Part shown: positions 10,326-19,676 of the stretch, piece after piece
Numbering within the stretch: the stretch's first letter is position 1
Layout of the letters: every line of letters begins with the position of its first letter
Assembly (NCBI RefSeq): GCF_013299165.1
Contig: NZ_JAAFKD010000003.1
Location: 61,381-125,380, forward strand
DNA length: 64,000 nucleotides
Direction: 5' to 3'
DNA from: Microcoleus sp. bin38.metabat.b11b12b14.051
Lineage (GTDB): Bacteria; Cyanobacteriota; Cyanobacteriia; Cyanobacteriales; Microcoleaceae
The notes under the pieces: model-generated
Told to the model about the DNA's origin: nothing
What the model saw: the letters and a program-made list of their open reading frames with translations, nothing else
Databases searched by the model: none
Position numbers and translations under genes: made by a program

Positions 10326-10564
10326 AAGCGATAAGTGAATAATGTTTGATTGCACCGATTTAAGACATCATAGGCGATCCAATACCATTTTAGATTTTAG
10401 ATTCTAGATTTTAGATTGGCGCACTCTTTGATGCAGAAACCTGTTTTTTTTATGAAAATAGCGGTCGATCGCCTTTAATATTGGTAAACTACAAGGTTTT
10501 TGGGTATTTATGCGTCCAGGACTGATTTGTGTGACTGCGATCGGCCCTGAATTTTGTTCAATTT

Positions 10565-11053
10565 TTACATTTTCATTTTTTCCACTCCCGAACAGTTGAT
10601 TGTTTGCAGGATTTGGTCGATCGCACTTTTCGTCACTGGATGCACCCAATCCGGGGCAATTTCTGCCAAAGGTACCAATACAAAAGCTCTTTCAGTCATC
10701 CGGGGATGAGGCAAAGTCAGTGTCGGAGTTTCAAGGATTAAATCATCATACAACAGCAAATCTAGGTCGAGGGTTCTCTGCCCCCATTTTTCGCGCCGAA
10801 TCCGATTAAATTTTATTTCAATTTCTAATAAAGCTGCTAGCAATTGTTGTGGTTCTAGCGCAACTTCTAGGATGGCACAGGCGTTGATGTAATCGGGTTG
10901 GGGAGGGCCGACGGGGGCGGTTTGATACCAGCTAGAATGCGATTTTACGGTAATGTCTGGCCTGTTGTTGAGGGTGGCGAGCGCGCTTTGGAGTGTAGCG
11001 AGGGAGTCGCCTAAGTTGCTACCGAGGGCGATCGCACATTTTGTTAATTTCAT
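10565..11053 (-). CDS. folK: HPPK, dihydropterin pyrophosphokinase
   Basis: 2-amino-4-hydroxy-6-hydroxymethyldihydropteridine pyrophosphokinase, which transfers pyrophosphate from ATP to the pterin in folate synthesis. The family signatures are present: 'ALGSNLGDS' at the N-terminus and 'WGQRTLDLDLLLYDD' with the Mg-binding aspartates, then 'LTLPHPRMTERAFVLVPLAE'. The start is the ATG at 11053 (MKLTKCAIALGSN; 162 residues). An upstream in-frame start would add 24 residues unlike the family. It is likely the first gene of the minus-strand run folK, nudix, phr, although spacing and hairpins argue against one tight operon. Confidence 0.95.
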   Translation of the reverse strand: MKLTKCAIALGSNLGDSLATLQSALATLNNRPDITVKSHSSWYQTAPVGPPQPDYINACAILEVALEPQQLLAALLEIEIKFNRIRREKWGQRTLDLDLLLYDDLILETPTLTLPHPRMTERAFVLVPLAEIAPDWVHPVTKSAIDQILQTINCSGVEKMKM

Positions 11054-11166
11054 TGAATGAATAAGGAAGTTCGGCAACGAATTTTTTAACGGATGTAATG
11101 GATTGATTTCTGGGAGAAAACCCAACTCTACAAAATATTATCAGTCCTGGACGCAGGCTCCATCAG

Positions 11167-11235
11167 AAACCGGGTTTTTTACTTAATCTGCGGGCTGCAA
11201 CGAATAATTTTCGTAAAAAACCCGGTTTCTTTAGT
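11167..11235. repeat. inverted AAACCGGGTTTTT-family repeat
   Basis: GAAACCGGGTTTTTTAC and its complement GTAAAAAACCCGGTTTC face each other across a short loop in the gap between folK and the next gene. The same family recurs near 14396-14465, 33137-33255, 41285-41408 and 49706-49778. Confidence 0.8.
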
Positions 11236-11336
11236 CTTAAGGCGTCGTGAGTCCTGATTTTTTTAATCTCAGCTTAATAGGCTGTTAATTTTTATTTATT
11301 ATCATTGACAAGTCTCAGCATTTAGTTAAAAAAATA

Positions 11337-11804
11337 ATGATTTTGCAGCGGCGCTTATTTTCAGCCTTGATTTTAGCAACGGTATTTTTTGCAGCAAATA
11401 TATCAGTATCTTTAGCCGAAACTAAGGAAAGCTATCTTACCCTAGATTCGGACGACAGTCAATCTTATACAAGTTTAGTACAGCAGGCGGAAGATTTAGC
11501 CGCATTGTCGATCGCCCGCCAGTTTCTTGAAAATCCCGGATTAACAGAAGTTACGGTGATCGTTACAGCCACTCGCAGCCGACAGTTTGTTCCGGTTTTG
11601 CGATCGAGAGTATCCCGCAGCCAGTGGCAAAAAAATTCGAGCATCGAACAGTGGACTAGATATTTTGCGGATTCTAAATTGCTGCTGGGATTCATAGATC
11701 CCAACATCTCGCCCGCAAATTCCGGGTCTTCGCAAAGGATTTATGTACCCGGGCCGAGCCGGCCGGCATCCCGACAAAACGATCCGGCTTTTCGAGATGA
11801 TTGA
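11337..11804 (+). CDS. small secreted protein, function unknown
   Basis: I do not recognise a named family. The 155-residue product begins with a clear signal peptide: MILQRRLF, a hydrophobic core, then a probable cleavage after VSLAE or SLA (about residue 27). The mature part contains 'EVTVIVTATRSRQFVPVLRS', which looks like a beta-strand segment, and a Pro/Ser-rich tail (YVPGPSRPASRQND). Similar short exported proteins of unknown role are common in cyanobacteria. It stands alone between folK (opposite strand) and a palindromic repeat, so context gives no clue. Probably periplasmic or thylakoid-lumenal. Confidence 0.75.
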   Translation: MILQRRLFSALILATVFFAANISVSLAETKESYLTLDSDDSQSYTSLVQQAEDLAALSIARQFLENPGLTEVTVIVTATRSRQFVPVLRSRVSRSQWQKNSSIEQWTRYFADSKLLLGFIDPNISPANSGSSQRIYVPGPSRPASRQNDPAFRDD

Positions 11805-11835
11805 TCTCATGTCCGATCGATCACCATAATAAAAA

Positions 11836-11902
11836 CGGTTCGTTCGTAGTGCGGACTTCAGTCCGCTCCATCTTGCGGACTAAAGTCCGCACTACGAACA
11901 AA
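11836..11902. repeat. palindromic GTAGTGCGGACT element
   Basis: One palindrome of the GGACTTTAGTCC family: TTCGTAGTGCGGACTTCAG, a CTCCATCTT loop and the complementary arm. It sits just upstream of the presumed PhoX promoter. Confidence 0.85.
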
Positions 11903-11904
11903 TA

Positions 11905-11934
11905 TTTAACGTATGCTTAACTAAAATATTCCCC
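11905..11934 (+). promoter_or_regulatory. candidate Pho box upstream of PhoX gene
   Basis: TTTAACGT, three bases, CTTAACTA, three bases, TATTCCCC: two good PyTTAAC half-sites in the 11-bp register of cyanobacterial Pho boxes and a weak third. Further TTAA-containing half-sites follow to about 11975. The site lies about 100 bases before the PhoX ATG, consistent with PhoB-type control under phosphate starvation. The evidence is motif spacing only. Confidence 0.5.
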
Positions 11935-12032
11935 TAATTTAATTAACCAAAAGTTTAACTATCCTTAATTTAAGAGTAGTAAATTTCTATAGAGACTCGT
12001 CTGACTAGGGATGTTGGGTTGAAAAGGAATTT

Positions 12033-14381
12033 ATGTCTAAAATAACTCGCCGACAACTGCTAATTTTCTTCGGTAGCAGTGCAGCTACCACCGTGCTTGC
12101 TCCTAAACTAACTCAATCATTGTTCGGCATCAATTCCAGCGATGCCAAAGCTGTAGTTCCAACATCTTTCACTCCTTTAAGACTTCCCCACCCGCTGCCA
12201 ATTTATCGAGAACTGTCGAGTTTCATGCCTACGGCTGTGAACGGACAGGGGACTGTAATGGCAGCCTCGCCAGATACTAAATTAACCAGCTACAACGTGG
12301 TTGATGATGTGGTTGTGCCGCCGGAATACGAACGTTACGTGATTCTCCGCTGGGGCGATCGCGTTTTCCCCGATTTGGCAGACTATTTCGGCTATAACAA
12401 CGACTATACAGGCTTCGTAGGCCTGCGCGGCAGCAATGACGACGGCTATCTGTGGGTTAACCACGAGTACGTATCTTTCCCGATGTCGAAAATCGCACCC
12501 GAAGCCCCGGCGGATGTGGCGTCTTTTCCAGCGAGCGATCGCGCCGTCCTCGGTATAGACTTATCCGTAAAAAATCGCGATACCCTCGGCGAATTCCTGT
12601 ACAATCTCGGTGGTTCCATCGTCCGCATCACCAAACAAGCTGACGGACGCTTTCGGGCGATCGCCCGCGACCCCCTCAACCGACGCATTCACGGACTTTC
12701 AGGCCTCGGAATCAACAGCCAGCGCAGCGACAAATACAAAGATGTCACCTCTTGGGGAACCAGAAGAGGCGACAACAACTACCTCACAGGGACAGGCCCC
12801 GCAGCTACCCAAGTCTTCGCAGCAGTCAACAGCGACGGACTCGGCAACCGCATCATCGGCACAGCATACAACTGTTCCGGTGGCACCACCCCGTGGGGCA
12901 CAATCCTCTCCGCTGAAGAAAATTTCCAAGGTAGCGAACTATTCTTCGTGGGAGTTCAGGAAAACGTCAAACCCAACGGCGGCCAAACCAGCTACGCCAA
13001 GGGCACTACCGGTGAGGAATTCGGTTTAGTCGGCGAAAAATACGGCTGGATGGTAGAAGTCGATCCCCAAGACCCCAACTTCCGCCCCCGCAAACACACA
13101 GCTTTAGGCCGTTTCCGCCACGAAAACGTCGCCTTTCGCGCCGAAGCGGGACGCAAGTTAGTAGTGTACATGGGGGACGATCGGCGCGGCGGACACACCT
13201 GGAAATTTGTCAGCAACGGCAATATCACAAATCCCGCAGATAAAACCAACAGCCGCTTATTAGAAGACGGCGTTTTGTACGTCGCCCAATACAACCGCAA
13301 TGGTGCGGGCAGGTGGCTGCCCCTGACAATCAATGCCCAGACAAATCCGGTGAGCCCTAAAAAAATGGGCGAGGCCGAATTGGCAAGTTTTGGCAAAGCT
13401 CAAAGAGATGGAAATACTCGCTTGCCAAAACGCGCCGGAATTGCTGGTCAAACCGAAGACGGCGGTTCCTTTGTAGTAGATACAACTAATGAATTAACAG
13501 CACTTCCCGGCTACAAAAATAAAACTCTGGCTAATTTCTACAGCAGCCAAGGTGCGGTTTTAGTTGATGCCTTTCTTGCTGCTAATTTAATTGGTGGTAC
13601 TCCGACAGCGCGGCCGGAAGATTTGGAAGTTAATCCTACTACTAAGGAAGTTTTCATTGCCTATACTGACGGCGCACCGGGAAGTGATGGTTATCCTGAT
13701 TCTCGGATTTTTACTGTTGCTAAATACGGCAGCGCCCTCAATAGCACTCAACAGTCGGGAGGAATTTACAAAATAATTGAAGACAGTCCCGATGGTGCTG
13801 GTTTAAATTTCCGCTGGCAGCGTTTGGCCCAAGGTGGAGAAGCTGGTTCCGTAGCTGGTTCGGGATTTGCTAGTGTTGACAATTTGGTTTTTGACCCTCA
13901 AGGCAATATTTGGGGTGTCACTGATATGTCTACTTCTACACACAACGGTTTTGATGTCGGTTCTGTTGGTAAGGCAAATGCGATCGACCACACTAAGACT
14001 GGAAATGTCTCGGACTTTACCGGTGTTTTCGGCAACAATTGGCTCTTTTACATTCCGACTTCCGGGCCGAATGCGGGAACTGTAATTCCGTTTGCTCATG
14101 GCCCAAACCGCTGCGAAATGACGGGGCCGACTTTTGTCGGAGATACGCTGTTGCTTGCGGTGCAGCATCCGGGGGAAGATTGCCCGATCGATGATGGTAC
14201 TGTATTGCGCCGACAAATTGAAATGTTGGACTTAAACGGTGCTGTTTTTAATCAAACTCGGACTGTGGCGCGGGGGAGTTTGTGGCCGAGCAATATTGAG
14301 AACGATCGCCGTCGTTCGCCCATGCCGGCGGTGATTGGGATTCGCCGCGTGCGAACAAATCCCACTGGCCAGTTTGTCTAG
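12033..14381 (+). CDS. phoX: PhoX-family alkaline phosphatase (DUF839)
   Basis: Secreted PhoX-type phosphatase that releases phosphate from organic esters; the family uses Fe and Ca rather than Zn. The N-terminus carries a twin-arginine motif, TRRQLLIFFG, followed by a hydrophobic stretch, so export is by Tat (expected for a cofactor loaded before export). Downstream are typical DUF839 segments: 'WVNHEYVS', 'YNCSGGTTPWGTILSAEENF' (about 280-300), 'GRFRHENVAF' and 'HPGEDCPIDDGT'. Its 782 residues are at the long end for PhoX. It is monocistronic, with a possible Pho box 100 bases upstream. It could instead be another DUF839 beta-propeller protein without phosphatase activity; I favour PhoX because the Glu/Asn/Cys blocks are conserved. 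Confidence 0.85.
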   Translation: MSKITRRQLLIFFGSSAATTVLAPKLTQSLFGINSSDAKAVVPTSFTPLRLPHPLPIYRELSSFMPTAVNGQGTVMAASPDTKLTSYNVVDDVVVPPEYERYVILRWGDRVFPDLADYFGYNNDYTGFVGLRGSNDDGYLWVNHEYVSFPMSKIAPEAPADVASFPASDRAVLGIDLSVKNRDTLGEFLYNLGGSIVRITKQADGRFRAIARDPLNRRIHGLSGLGINSQRSDKYKDVTSWGTRRGDNNYLTGTGPAATQVFAAVNSDGLGNRIIGTAYNCSGGTTPWGTILSAEENFQGSELFFVGVQENVKPNGGQTSYAKGTTGEEFGLVGEKYGWMVEVDPQDPNFRPRKHTALGRFRHENVAFRAEAGRKLVVYMGDDRRGGHTWKFVSNGNITNPADKTNSRLLEDGVLYVAQYNRNGAGRWLPLTINAQTNPVSPKKMGEAELASFGKAQRDGNTRLPKRAGIAGQTEDGGSFVVDTTNELTALPGYKNKTLANFYSSQGAVLVDAFLAANLIGGTPTARPEDLEVNPTTKEVFIAYTDGAPGSDGYPDSRIFTVAKYGSALNSTQQSGGIYKIIEDSPDGAGLNFRWQRLAQGGEAGSVAGSGFASVDNLVFDPQGNIWGVTDMSTSTHNGFDVGSVGKANAIDHTKTGNVSDFTGVFGNNWLFYIPTSGPNAGTVIPFAHGPNRCEMTGPTFVGDTLLLAVQHPGEDCPIDDGTVLRRQIEMLDLNGAVFNQTRTVARGSLWPSNIENDRRRSPMPAVIGIRRVRTNPTGQFV

Positions 14382-14395
14382 ATATTCCTGGACGC

Positions 14396-14465
14396 GGAAA
14401 CCTGGTTTTTTGACGGGAATATTGGTTCTTAGCCTTTAAAATCGTTAAAAAACTGGGTTTCTGTC
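14396..14465. repeat. AAACCTGGTTTTTT-family imperfect inverted repeat
   Basis: GAAACCTGGTTTTTTGACG and the facing AAAAAACTGGGTTTC lie just after the phosphatase gene. The rest of the 345-base gap to the glycosyltransferase is AT-rich with no gene; a second GGTTTCTGGAAAGG-like fragment is near 14580. Confidence 0.65.
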
Positions 14466-14726
14466 GATCGACACCGGGTGTAGATTCAACTCATTGAGGA
14501 CTTAGGCACTCGCGCCCAAAACAAACCTGATTTTTGAACCTAGATTAATGGTTTCAAGCACAATTGAGGATGAAAAATCCGGTTTCTGGAAAGGTATACA
14601 TCAGTATTATTATTAACAATCGACTGATTTTAGCAAAATTTAAGCTTAAAAATACGTTGCATACTTAACAAAATATCTTCCTAACTATATAATATTACAA
14701 AAAACAACTCACAAGAGCCTTGACTA

Positions 14727-16028
14727 ATGACCCACTTCGGCATTATCTGTCCAGCATCCACCGGTCACCTCAACGCCATGACAACTTTGGGCAACGAACT
14801 CCTACACCGAGGTCATCGAGTGACAGTATTTGGCTTTCTCGATGCTGAAGCCAAAACTCTAGCCAGCGGATTAGAATTTCAGCCATTAGCTGAAGATGAA
14901 TTTCCCCTCGGTGCCAGTACAAAAATCTTAACCGAAATGGGAAAACTCAGCGGACTTAATGCGTTGCAATACAATCTTAAAAATGTACCCAAAACTTCGG
15001 CTGCTATTCTCAGAGAGGCTCCACCCACTATTGAAAAGGCAGGTGTAGAAGCTTTGCTTGTAGACCAATATTCACTCGAAGGAGGAACAGTCGCAGATAT
15101 TCTTAACATTGCTTTTATAACTGTTTGCGGTGGGTTACTTTTGAATCGCGATCCTAACATTCCTCCAATTTTCACGACTTGGCAATACAGTCCAACATGG
15201 CAAGGACGCTGGCGCAATCGAATTGGCTTTTTGCTAGTCGAAATGCTTGCAAAACCGATTAGAGAAACGATCGCAGAATCTCGAAAAAAGTGGAAATTAC
15301 CTCTTTACTCTCACCCTAACGATTATTACTCTAAACTCGCTCAAATCAGTCAGCAACCGCCTGAATTTGAGTTTCCCCGGCAAAATTTACCCCCACATTT
15401 CCATTTCACTGGGCCTTATCACAATCCGGCGCTACGCAAATCAGTACCTTTCGATTTTGAACAATTAACTGGTAAACCATTGATTTATGCCTCAATGGGA
15501 ACTATTCAAAATCGCTTGCTAGAAGTTTTTCAAATCATCGCCTCTGCTTGTGAAGGGTTAGATGCTCAATTGGTCATCGATCTCGGTGGTGGTGCTAGTC
15601 CACAATCTTTGCCGAAATTGCCGGGAAATCCGATCGTTGTTGGTTATGCACCGCAATTAGAACTGCTGCAAAAAGCAACTCTTACCATTACTCATGCGGG
15701 GATGAATACAACTCTAGAATCATTGAGCAATGGAGTACCATTAGTGGCTATCCCTGTTGCTAACGATCAGCCGGGAGTGGCGGCGCGGATTGCTTATACT
15801 GGTGTTGGCGAGGTGGTTTCTCTGAAGGAGTTGAGTGTTGCTAAACTGCGATCGACAATTGAGACAGTGCTGACAAAAGAGTCTTACAAACAAAGGGCGA
15901 TCCAGATGCAAGGGGCGATCCTCTGCGAGGGCTTCGCTAACGCGCGATCGGGCGGAGTTAAGCGCGCCGCTGACATTATCGAACAGGTTATCTTGACTGG
16001 GAAACCTGTCTTGGCTTCTAAAATCTAA
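14727..16028 (+). CDS. GT1/UGT-type glycosyltransferase
   Basis: UDP-sugar-dependent glycosyltransferase of the GT1 (MGT/CrtX-like) group with a GT-B fold. The N-terminal domain starts 'HFGIICPASTGHLNAMTTLG' and the C-terminal nucleotide-sugar site has 'THAGMNTTLESLSNGVPLVA' (about 323-342) followed by IPVANDQPGVAARI, the UGT signature region. At 433 residues it is full length. GT1 enzymes of this type in bacteria act on carotenoids, sterols or macrolides; a carotenoid (zeaxanthin or myxol-type) substrate is a guess. No carotenoid gene is adjacent, so the acceptor is open. Confidence 0.85.
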   Translation: MTHFGIICPASTGHLNAMTTLGNELLHRGHRVTVFGFLDAEAKTLASGLEFQPLAEDEFPLGASTKILTEMGKLSGLNALQYNLKNVPKTSAAILREAPPTIEKAGVEALLVDQYSLEGGTVADILNIAFITVCGGLLLNRDPNIPPIFTTWQYSPTWQGRWRNRIGFLLVEMLAKPIRETIAESRKKWKLPLYSHPNDYYSKLAQISQQPPEFEFPRQNLPPHFHFTGPYHNPALRKSVPFDFEQLTGKPLIYASMGTIQNRLLEVFQIIASACEGLDAQLVIDLGGGASPQSLPKLPGNPIVVGYAPQLELLQKATLTITHAGMNTTLESLSNGVPLVAIPVANDQPGVAARIAYTGVGEVVSLKELSVAKLRSTIETVLTKESYKQRAIQMQGAILCEGFANARSGGVKRAADIIEQVILTGKPVLASKI

Positions 16029-16316
16029 GCTGTGGAGTCAAATAAGGAATTCCTGGGTATAAAGCGAGTTGGGATTCTTAAATAATTGATAGCTGTTACT
16101 TCCAGGCTGCATAAAAAAAATAACTAGGGGAGTTTGTAACCGCAGGCGTACGCAGATTAACGTTGATGGTTTTTGAGTTTTTAAGTAAGTATCTTTACGG
16201 ATAAGTATGACTATTATGACTGCAATTAATGAAAAATAAGAGCTTAAGTTTTAGCTCAAAACTTTCGATCGGGGTTAAGCTAGAGCTAATAGGACAAATT
16301 AGCTCTTATCAAAAAA

Positions 16317-18554
16317 ATGCTTTATTCACTTTTGCCCAAGTCTCAAGTCAAAGTCCGAGTTTTAAAACAGTTAGCAGCCGCTGTTTCGGCGTCTTTAGCT
16401 CTTAGTGTAACAACCAGTTTGAAACCCTCGCCGGTATTAGCTGCTGGCGATATCCCCCCTGCAACTAAAACCTCCACCCAACTAGCCGCAAAACCCGATT
16501 ATAGCTCGCAGCTAGGGCAGTTACGCACGACTGTTCCCGTGCAGACAATGCAGCTTGATGGGGGTGGAGTTATCCCGATCGCGATCGGCGGTATGATCGT
16601 TATTCTAGTGCTACCGTTATTTTTTGGCGGATTAGTCGTAATTGGCGATCGCGAAGTTGGCATTGTCAGTAAAAAGTTTAGCTTCAACGGCAAGTCTTTA
16701 CCCCCAGGAGATTTAATTGCCTTAAACGGAGAAGCTGGATATCAAGCTGATACATTACCCCCCGGTTGGCATTGGGGTTATTGGCCTTTGCAATACAACG
16801 TCCGCAAAGAATCTTTAACAATCGTTCCCCAAGGTGAAATTGCCCTGATTATCGCAGCAGGTGGCGAGTCGATTCCGCCGCAGCGAATTCTCGGTAAATA
16901 CACAGAATGCGACAATTTTCAAGATGCTCGCAAATTCCTGAAAGCAGGCGGCGAAAAAGGTCGGCAACTCGGAATCTTGACGGGCGGCAGCTATCGAATT
17001 AACACGGCATTATTTACCGTAATTACAGCAGCTAATGCTCCCAAACACGGAATGACTGCCGAACACTTAAAGCTCTACAAAATTGCCCCGGACAAAGTAG
17101 GAATTGTGACAACCTATGACGGCGTTCCGATTCAAGATGGCGAAATTGCCGGCCCGATTATTCCGAATCACGACAACTTCCAAAACGCCCAAAAATTTAT
17201 CAGCGGCGGCGGGCGGCGCGGCTTGCAGGAACAGGTTCTGCTGTCCGGTTCCTGGAACTTAAACCCTTGGTTTGTCGGGGTTGACCAGGTGGCGATGACC
17301 GAAATCCCGATCGGCTATGTGGGCGCCGTGATTTCCTATGTCGGCAAAACCTCAGAAGATGTCAGTGGCGCAGCTTTCACCCACGGAAACTTAGTAAATG
17401 TCGGCAACAAAGGCGTGTGGGTGACACCTCTTTATCCAGGAAAACATCCGCTGAACACTCGCATTTTAAAAGTAGAATTAGTACCGACTACTAATATTGT
17501 ATTGAACTGGTCTGGTAAAACAGAACGGCACAGTTACGACTCTAAACTTTCATCTTTAACAGTGCGTTCTCAAGACGGTTTTGCCTTCGACTTAGAAGTA
17601 GCTCAAATCATTCACGTCGGAGCTTTGGATGCTCCGAAAGTCATCTCTCGCGTCGGTTCGATGCAGAATTTAGTAGACCACGTTTTGCAACCGACAATCG
17701 GCAATTATTTCCGCAATTCCGCTCAAGCCTATTCAGTCTTAGACTTTCTCTCCGCCCGCAGCGGGAGACAAGCGGAAGCCGCCGAGTATATCAAAGCTGC
17801 TTTACGCACCTACGACGTGCAAGCAATTGATACTTTGATCGGGGATATTTTGCCGCCCGCAGAGTTGATGCAAACTCAAACCGATCGCAAAATTGCCCAA
17901 GAACAATGCAAGACGTATGAAGTGCAGCAAATAGCACAAACTCAGCGACAACAATTGGTCAGAGAAACTGCTTTAGCTGAGATTCAGCAAGAGATGGTAA
18001 AATCCGAACAAGGCGTGAAAATTGCTGAGTTAAAAGCGAATTCTCAGGTAAAACAAGCTCAAGGCGAGGCTGAGTCGATTCGGGTGAAGGGAAATGCTCA
18101 AGCTGAAGCTTATCGCGCGGGTGTTATCGCTTTGGGCGGTTCCGGTTATACGGCTTTGCAGTTAATGCAAATTATAGGCGATCGCAACGTGCGAGTTGTG
18201 CCGGATGTTGCAGTTAGCGGTAACGGTAGCGGCGGCGGTTTGGTTGACGGTTTGCTGGGAATGATGATGTGGAATCAAACCAGCAAAAATGGGGAAAATG
18301 GCGGGGAGTTACCGATAATTAAGTTGGACAAATCCCAGCCTGCTGTTGTGGAACCTGTGGCTAAATTACCCGCAGCCAAGGTGAATTCAACCAAGTCATC
18401 AGTTGCGAAGTCTGAGCCTGTTGCAGAGTCTAATCTTGATTCGCGAGCAAAGGTGAATTCAGTGGCGTCGGCGGCGAATTCAGAAGCTGTTGCAGAGTCT
18501 GAAATTGATTCGCTGTTTAATGAATTACCGTTTGACGATAAATCTTTTAGTTAG
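16317..18554 (+). CDS. SPFH/flotillin-like membrane protein
   Basis: Member of the SPFH (band 7/flotillin) superfamily, membrane-scaffold proteins that form large oligomers. A signal-like N-terminus (about 1-42) precedes a membrane segment at about 90-115 (VIPIAIGGMIVILVLPLFFG). Two related segments, each with a DNFQ-A-KF-GG pattern (about 196-237 and 283-325), suggest an internal duplication. The SPFH core follows (about 330-500, including 'SQDGFAFDLEVAQIIHVGAL'), then a Gln/Glu/Ala-rich coiled coil (about 515-600) with 'KQAQGEAESIRVKGNAQAEA', typical of flotillins. The tail is low-complexity. At 745 residues it is longer than usual flotillins. It stands alone in its transcription unit; its role in thylakoid or cell-membrane organisation is inferred. 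Confidence 0.85.
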   Translation: MLYSLLPKSQVKVRVLKQLAAAVSASLALSVTTSLKPSPVLAAGDIPPATKTSTQLAAKPDYSSQLGQLRTTVPVQTMQLDGGGVIPIAIGGMIVILVLPLFFGGLVVIGDREVGIVSKKFSFNGKSLPPGDLIALNGEAGYQADTLPPGWHWGYWPLQYNVRKESLTIVPQGEIALIIAAGGESIPPQRILGKYTECDNFQDARKFLKAGGEKGRQLGILTGGSYRINTALFTVITAANAPKHGMTAEHLKLYKIAPDKVGIVTTYDGVPIQDGEIAGPIIPNHDNFQNAQKFISGGGRRGLQEQVLLSGSWNLNPWFVGVDQVAMTEIPIGYVGAVISYVGKTSEDVSGAAFTHGNLVNVGNKGVWVTPLYPGKHPLNTRILKVELVPTTNIVLNWSGKTERHSYDSKLSSLTVRSQDGFAFDLEVAQIIHVGALDAPKVISRVGSMQNLVDHVLQPTIGNYFRNSAQAYSVLDFLSARSGRQAEAAEYIKAALRTYDVQAIDTLIGDILPPAELMQTQTDRKIAQEQCKTYEVQQIAQTQRQQLVRETALAEIQQEMVKSEQGVKIAELKANSQVKQAQGEAESIRVKGNAQAEAYRAGVIALGGSGYTALQLMQIIGDRNVRVVPDVAVSGNGSGGGLVDGLLGMMMWNQTSKNGENGGELPIIKLDKSQPAVVEPVAKLPAAKVNSTKSSVAKSEPVAESNLDSRAKVNSVASAANSEAVAESEIDSLFNELPFDDKSFS

Positions 18555-18613
18555 ATCACAATGTGGGTTTAAAAGACTGGGCGAATTCTATTCGCGTCTA
18601 TACAGGCAAAACC

Positions 18614-18933
18614 AGCGGTAGGGTGCGTCAGTTTGGTTGTTCTCAATCATTACTGAAAATCTCACAACTGACGCACCATTTACTGCCGGAGTGCGTCAGT
18701 TGTGAGATTGTGATTTTTTAGCGAAAATTTTCGTAGCTGACGCACCCTACTTCACTGATGTTTTGGGTTTGATTCGGCACATATTACATCAGCGGTAGGG
18801 TGCGTCAGTTTGGTTGTTCTCAATCATTACTGAAAATCTCACAACTGACGCACCATTTACTGCCGGAGTGCGTCAGTTGTGAGATTGTGATTTTTTAGCG
18901 AAAATTTTCGTAGCTGACGCACCCTACTTCACT
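18614..18933. repeat. two 143-bp direct copies of a GTAGGGTGCGTC palindrome
   Basis: Identical 143-bp copies occupy 18614-18756 and 18791-18933. Each begins GCGGTAGGGTGCGTCAG, ends CTGACGCACCCTAC, and contains an internal pair CACAACTGACGCACC and GTGCGTCAGTTGTGAG, so each copy is a two-level palindrome. The gap 18555-19037 holds no gene. Confidence 0.95.
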
Positions 18934-19037
18934 TTGTTTGTTTGACGTGCGAATTCTATTCGTCGCGAATCTATGTTTCTCTCCGATCGAGCAAATCGCA
19001 GTACAATCGATCGCAGTATTGCATATGAGGAATCCCC

Positions 19038-19322
19038 ATGTCAGACCAATTTTCGACCGAAATTAGCGATCGCATCTGCACTCACATGAACGACGATCAC
19101 GCTAGCGCCATAGTTTTGTACGCTCAAGCCTACGGCGGCCAACCCGACGCAACATCCGCTCAAATGCTCGCGATTGATGCCGACGGTATGGATTTAACCG
19201 CTCAAGTCAACGGCGAAACAGTACCTGTCAGAGTAAAGTTCGATCGCACTTTAGCAGACGCCGAAGATGCCCACCATACTCTGATTGATATGGTGAAACA
19301 AGCCAGAAAAGTTGCTAAGTAG
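19038..19322 (+). CDS. DUF2470 domain protein, HugZ C-terminal-like
   Basis: A 94-residue protein consisting essentially of one DUF2470 domain, the small domain found at the C-terminus of HugZ-type haem-utilisation and pyridoxamine-oxidase-like proteins. The block 'RICTHMNDDHASAIVLYAQA' with the conserved HMNDDH is diagnostic, followed by the 'MLAIDADGMDL' strand. The split-barrel domain usually fused to it is absent, so this is a stand-alone version. A good ribosome site (TGAGGAATCCCC) precedes the ATG. A role in haem or iron handling is inferred from the family only. Confidence 0.85.
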   Translation: MSDQFSTEISDRICTHMNDDHASAIVLYAQAYGGQPDATSAQMLAIDADGMDLTAQVNGETVPVRVKFDRTLADAEDAHHTLIDMVKQARKVAK

Positions 19323-19351
19323 CCAAATTATCCCGATTTTGTTATAATTTT

Positions 19352-19634
19352 AAGGTTCGTTCGTAGTACGGACTTTAGTCCGTTTAAATAATTTAGAAGG
19401 ACTAAAGTCCTCACTACAAACCTTGAACTCGCTCTAATTTCAAAATTAGTCCGTTTAAATAATTTAGAAGGACTAAAGTCCTCACTACAAACCTTGAACT
19501 CGCTCTAATTTCAAAATTAGTTCGTAGTACGGACTTTAGTCCGTTTAAATAATTTAGAAGGACTAAAGTCCTCACTACAATCCTTGACTACGATTAAATA
19601 CTTAAGAAAAACTAAAGTCCTGACTACAAACCAA
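19352..19634. repeat. GGACTTTAGTCC palindromes, three and a half copies
   Basis: Several copies of a palindrome, TACGGACTTTAGTCCGTTT... with loop AAATAATTTAGA and return arm GGACTAAAGTCCTCACTAC, at about 19352-19432, 19446-19497, 19521-19585 and a decayed one to 19634. A GAACTCGCTCTAATTTCAAA spacer is duplicated with them. No gene is present before the ATG at 19677. Confidence 0.9.
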
Positions 19635-19676
19635 ATATTTAACAAAGTTTAATTTACATATAAGATATCAAATGAA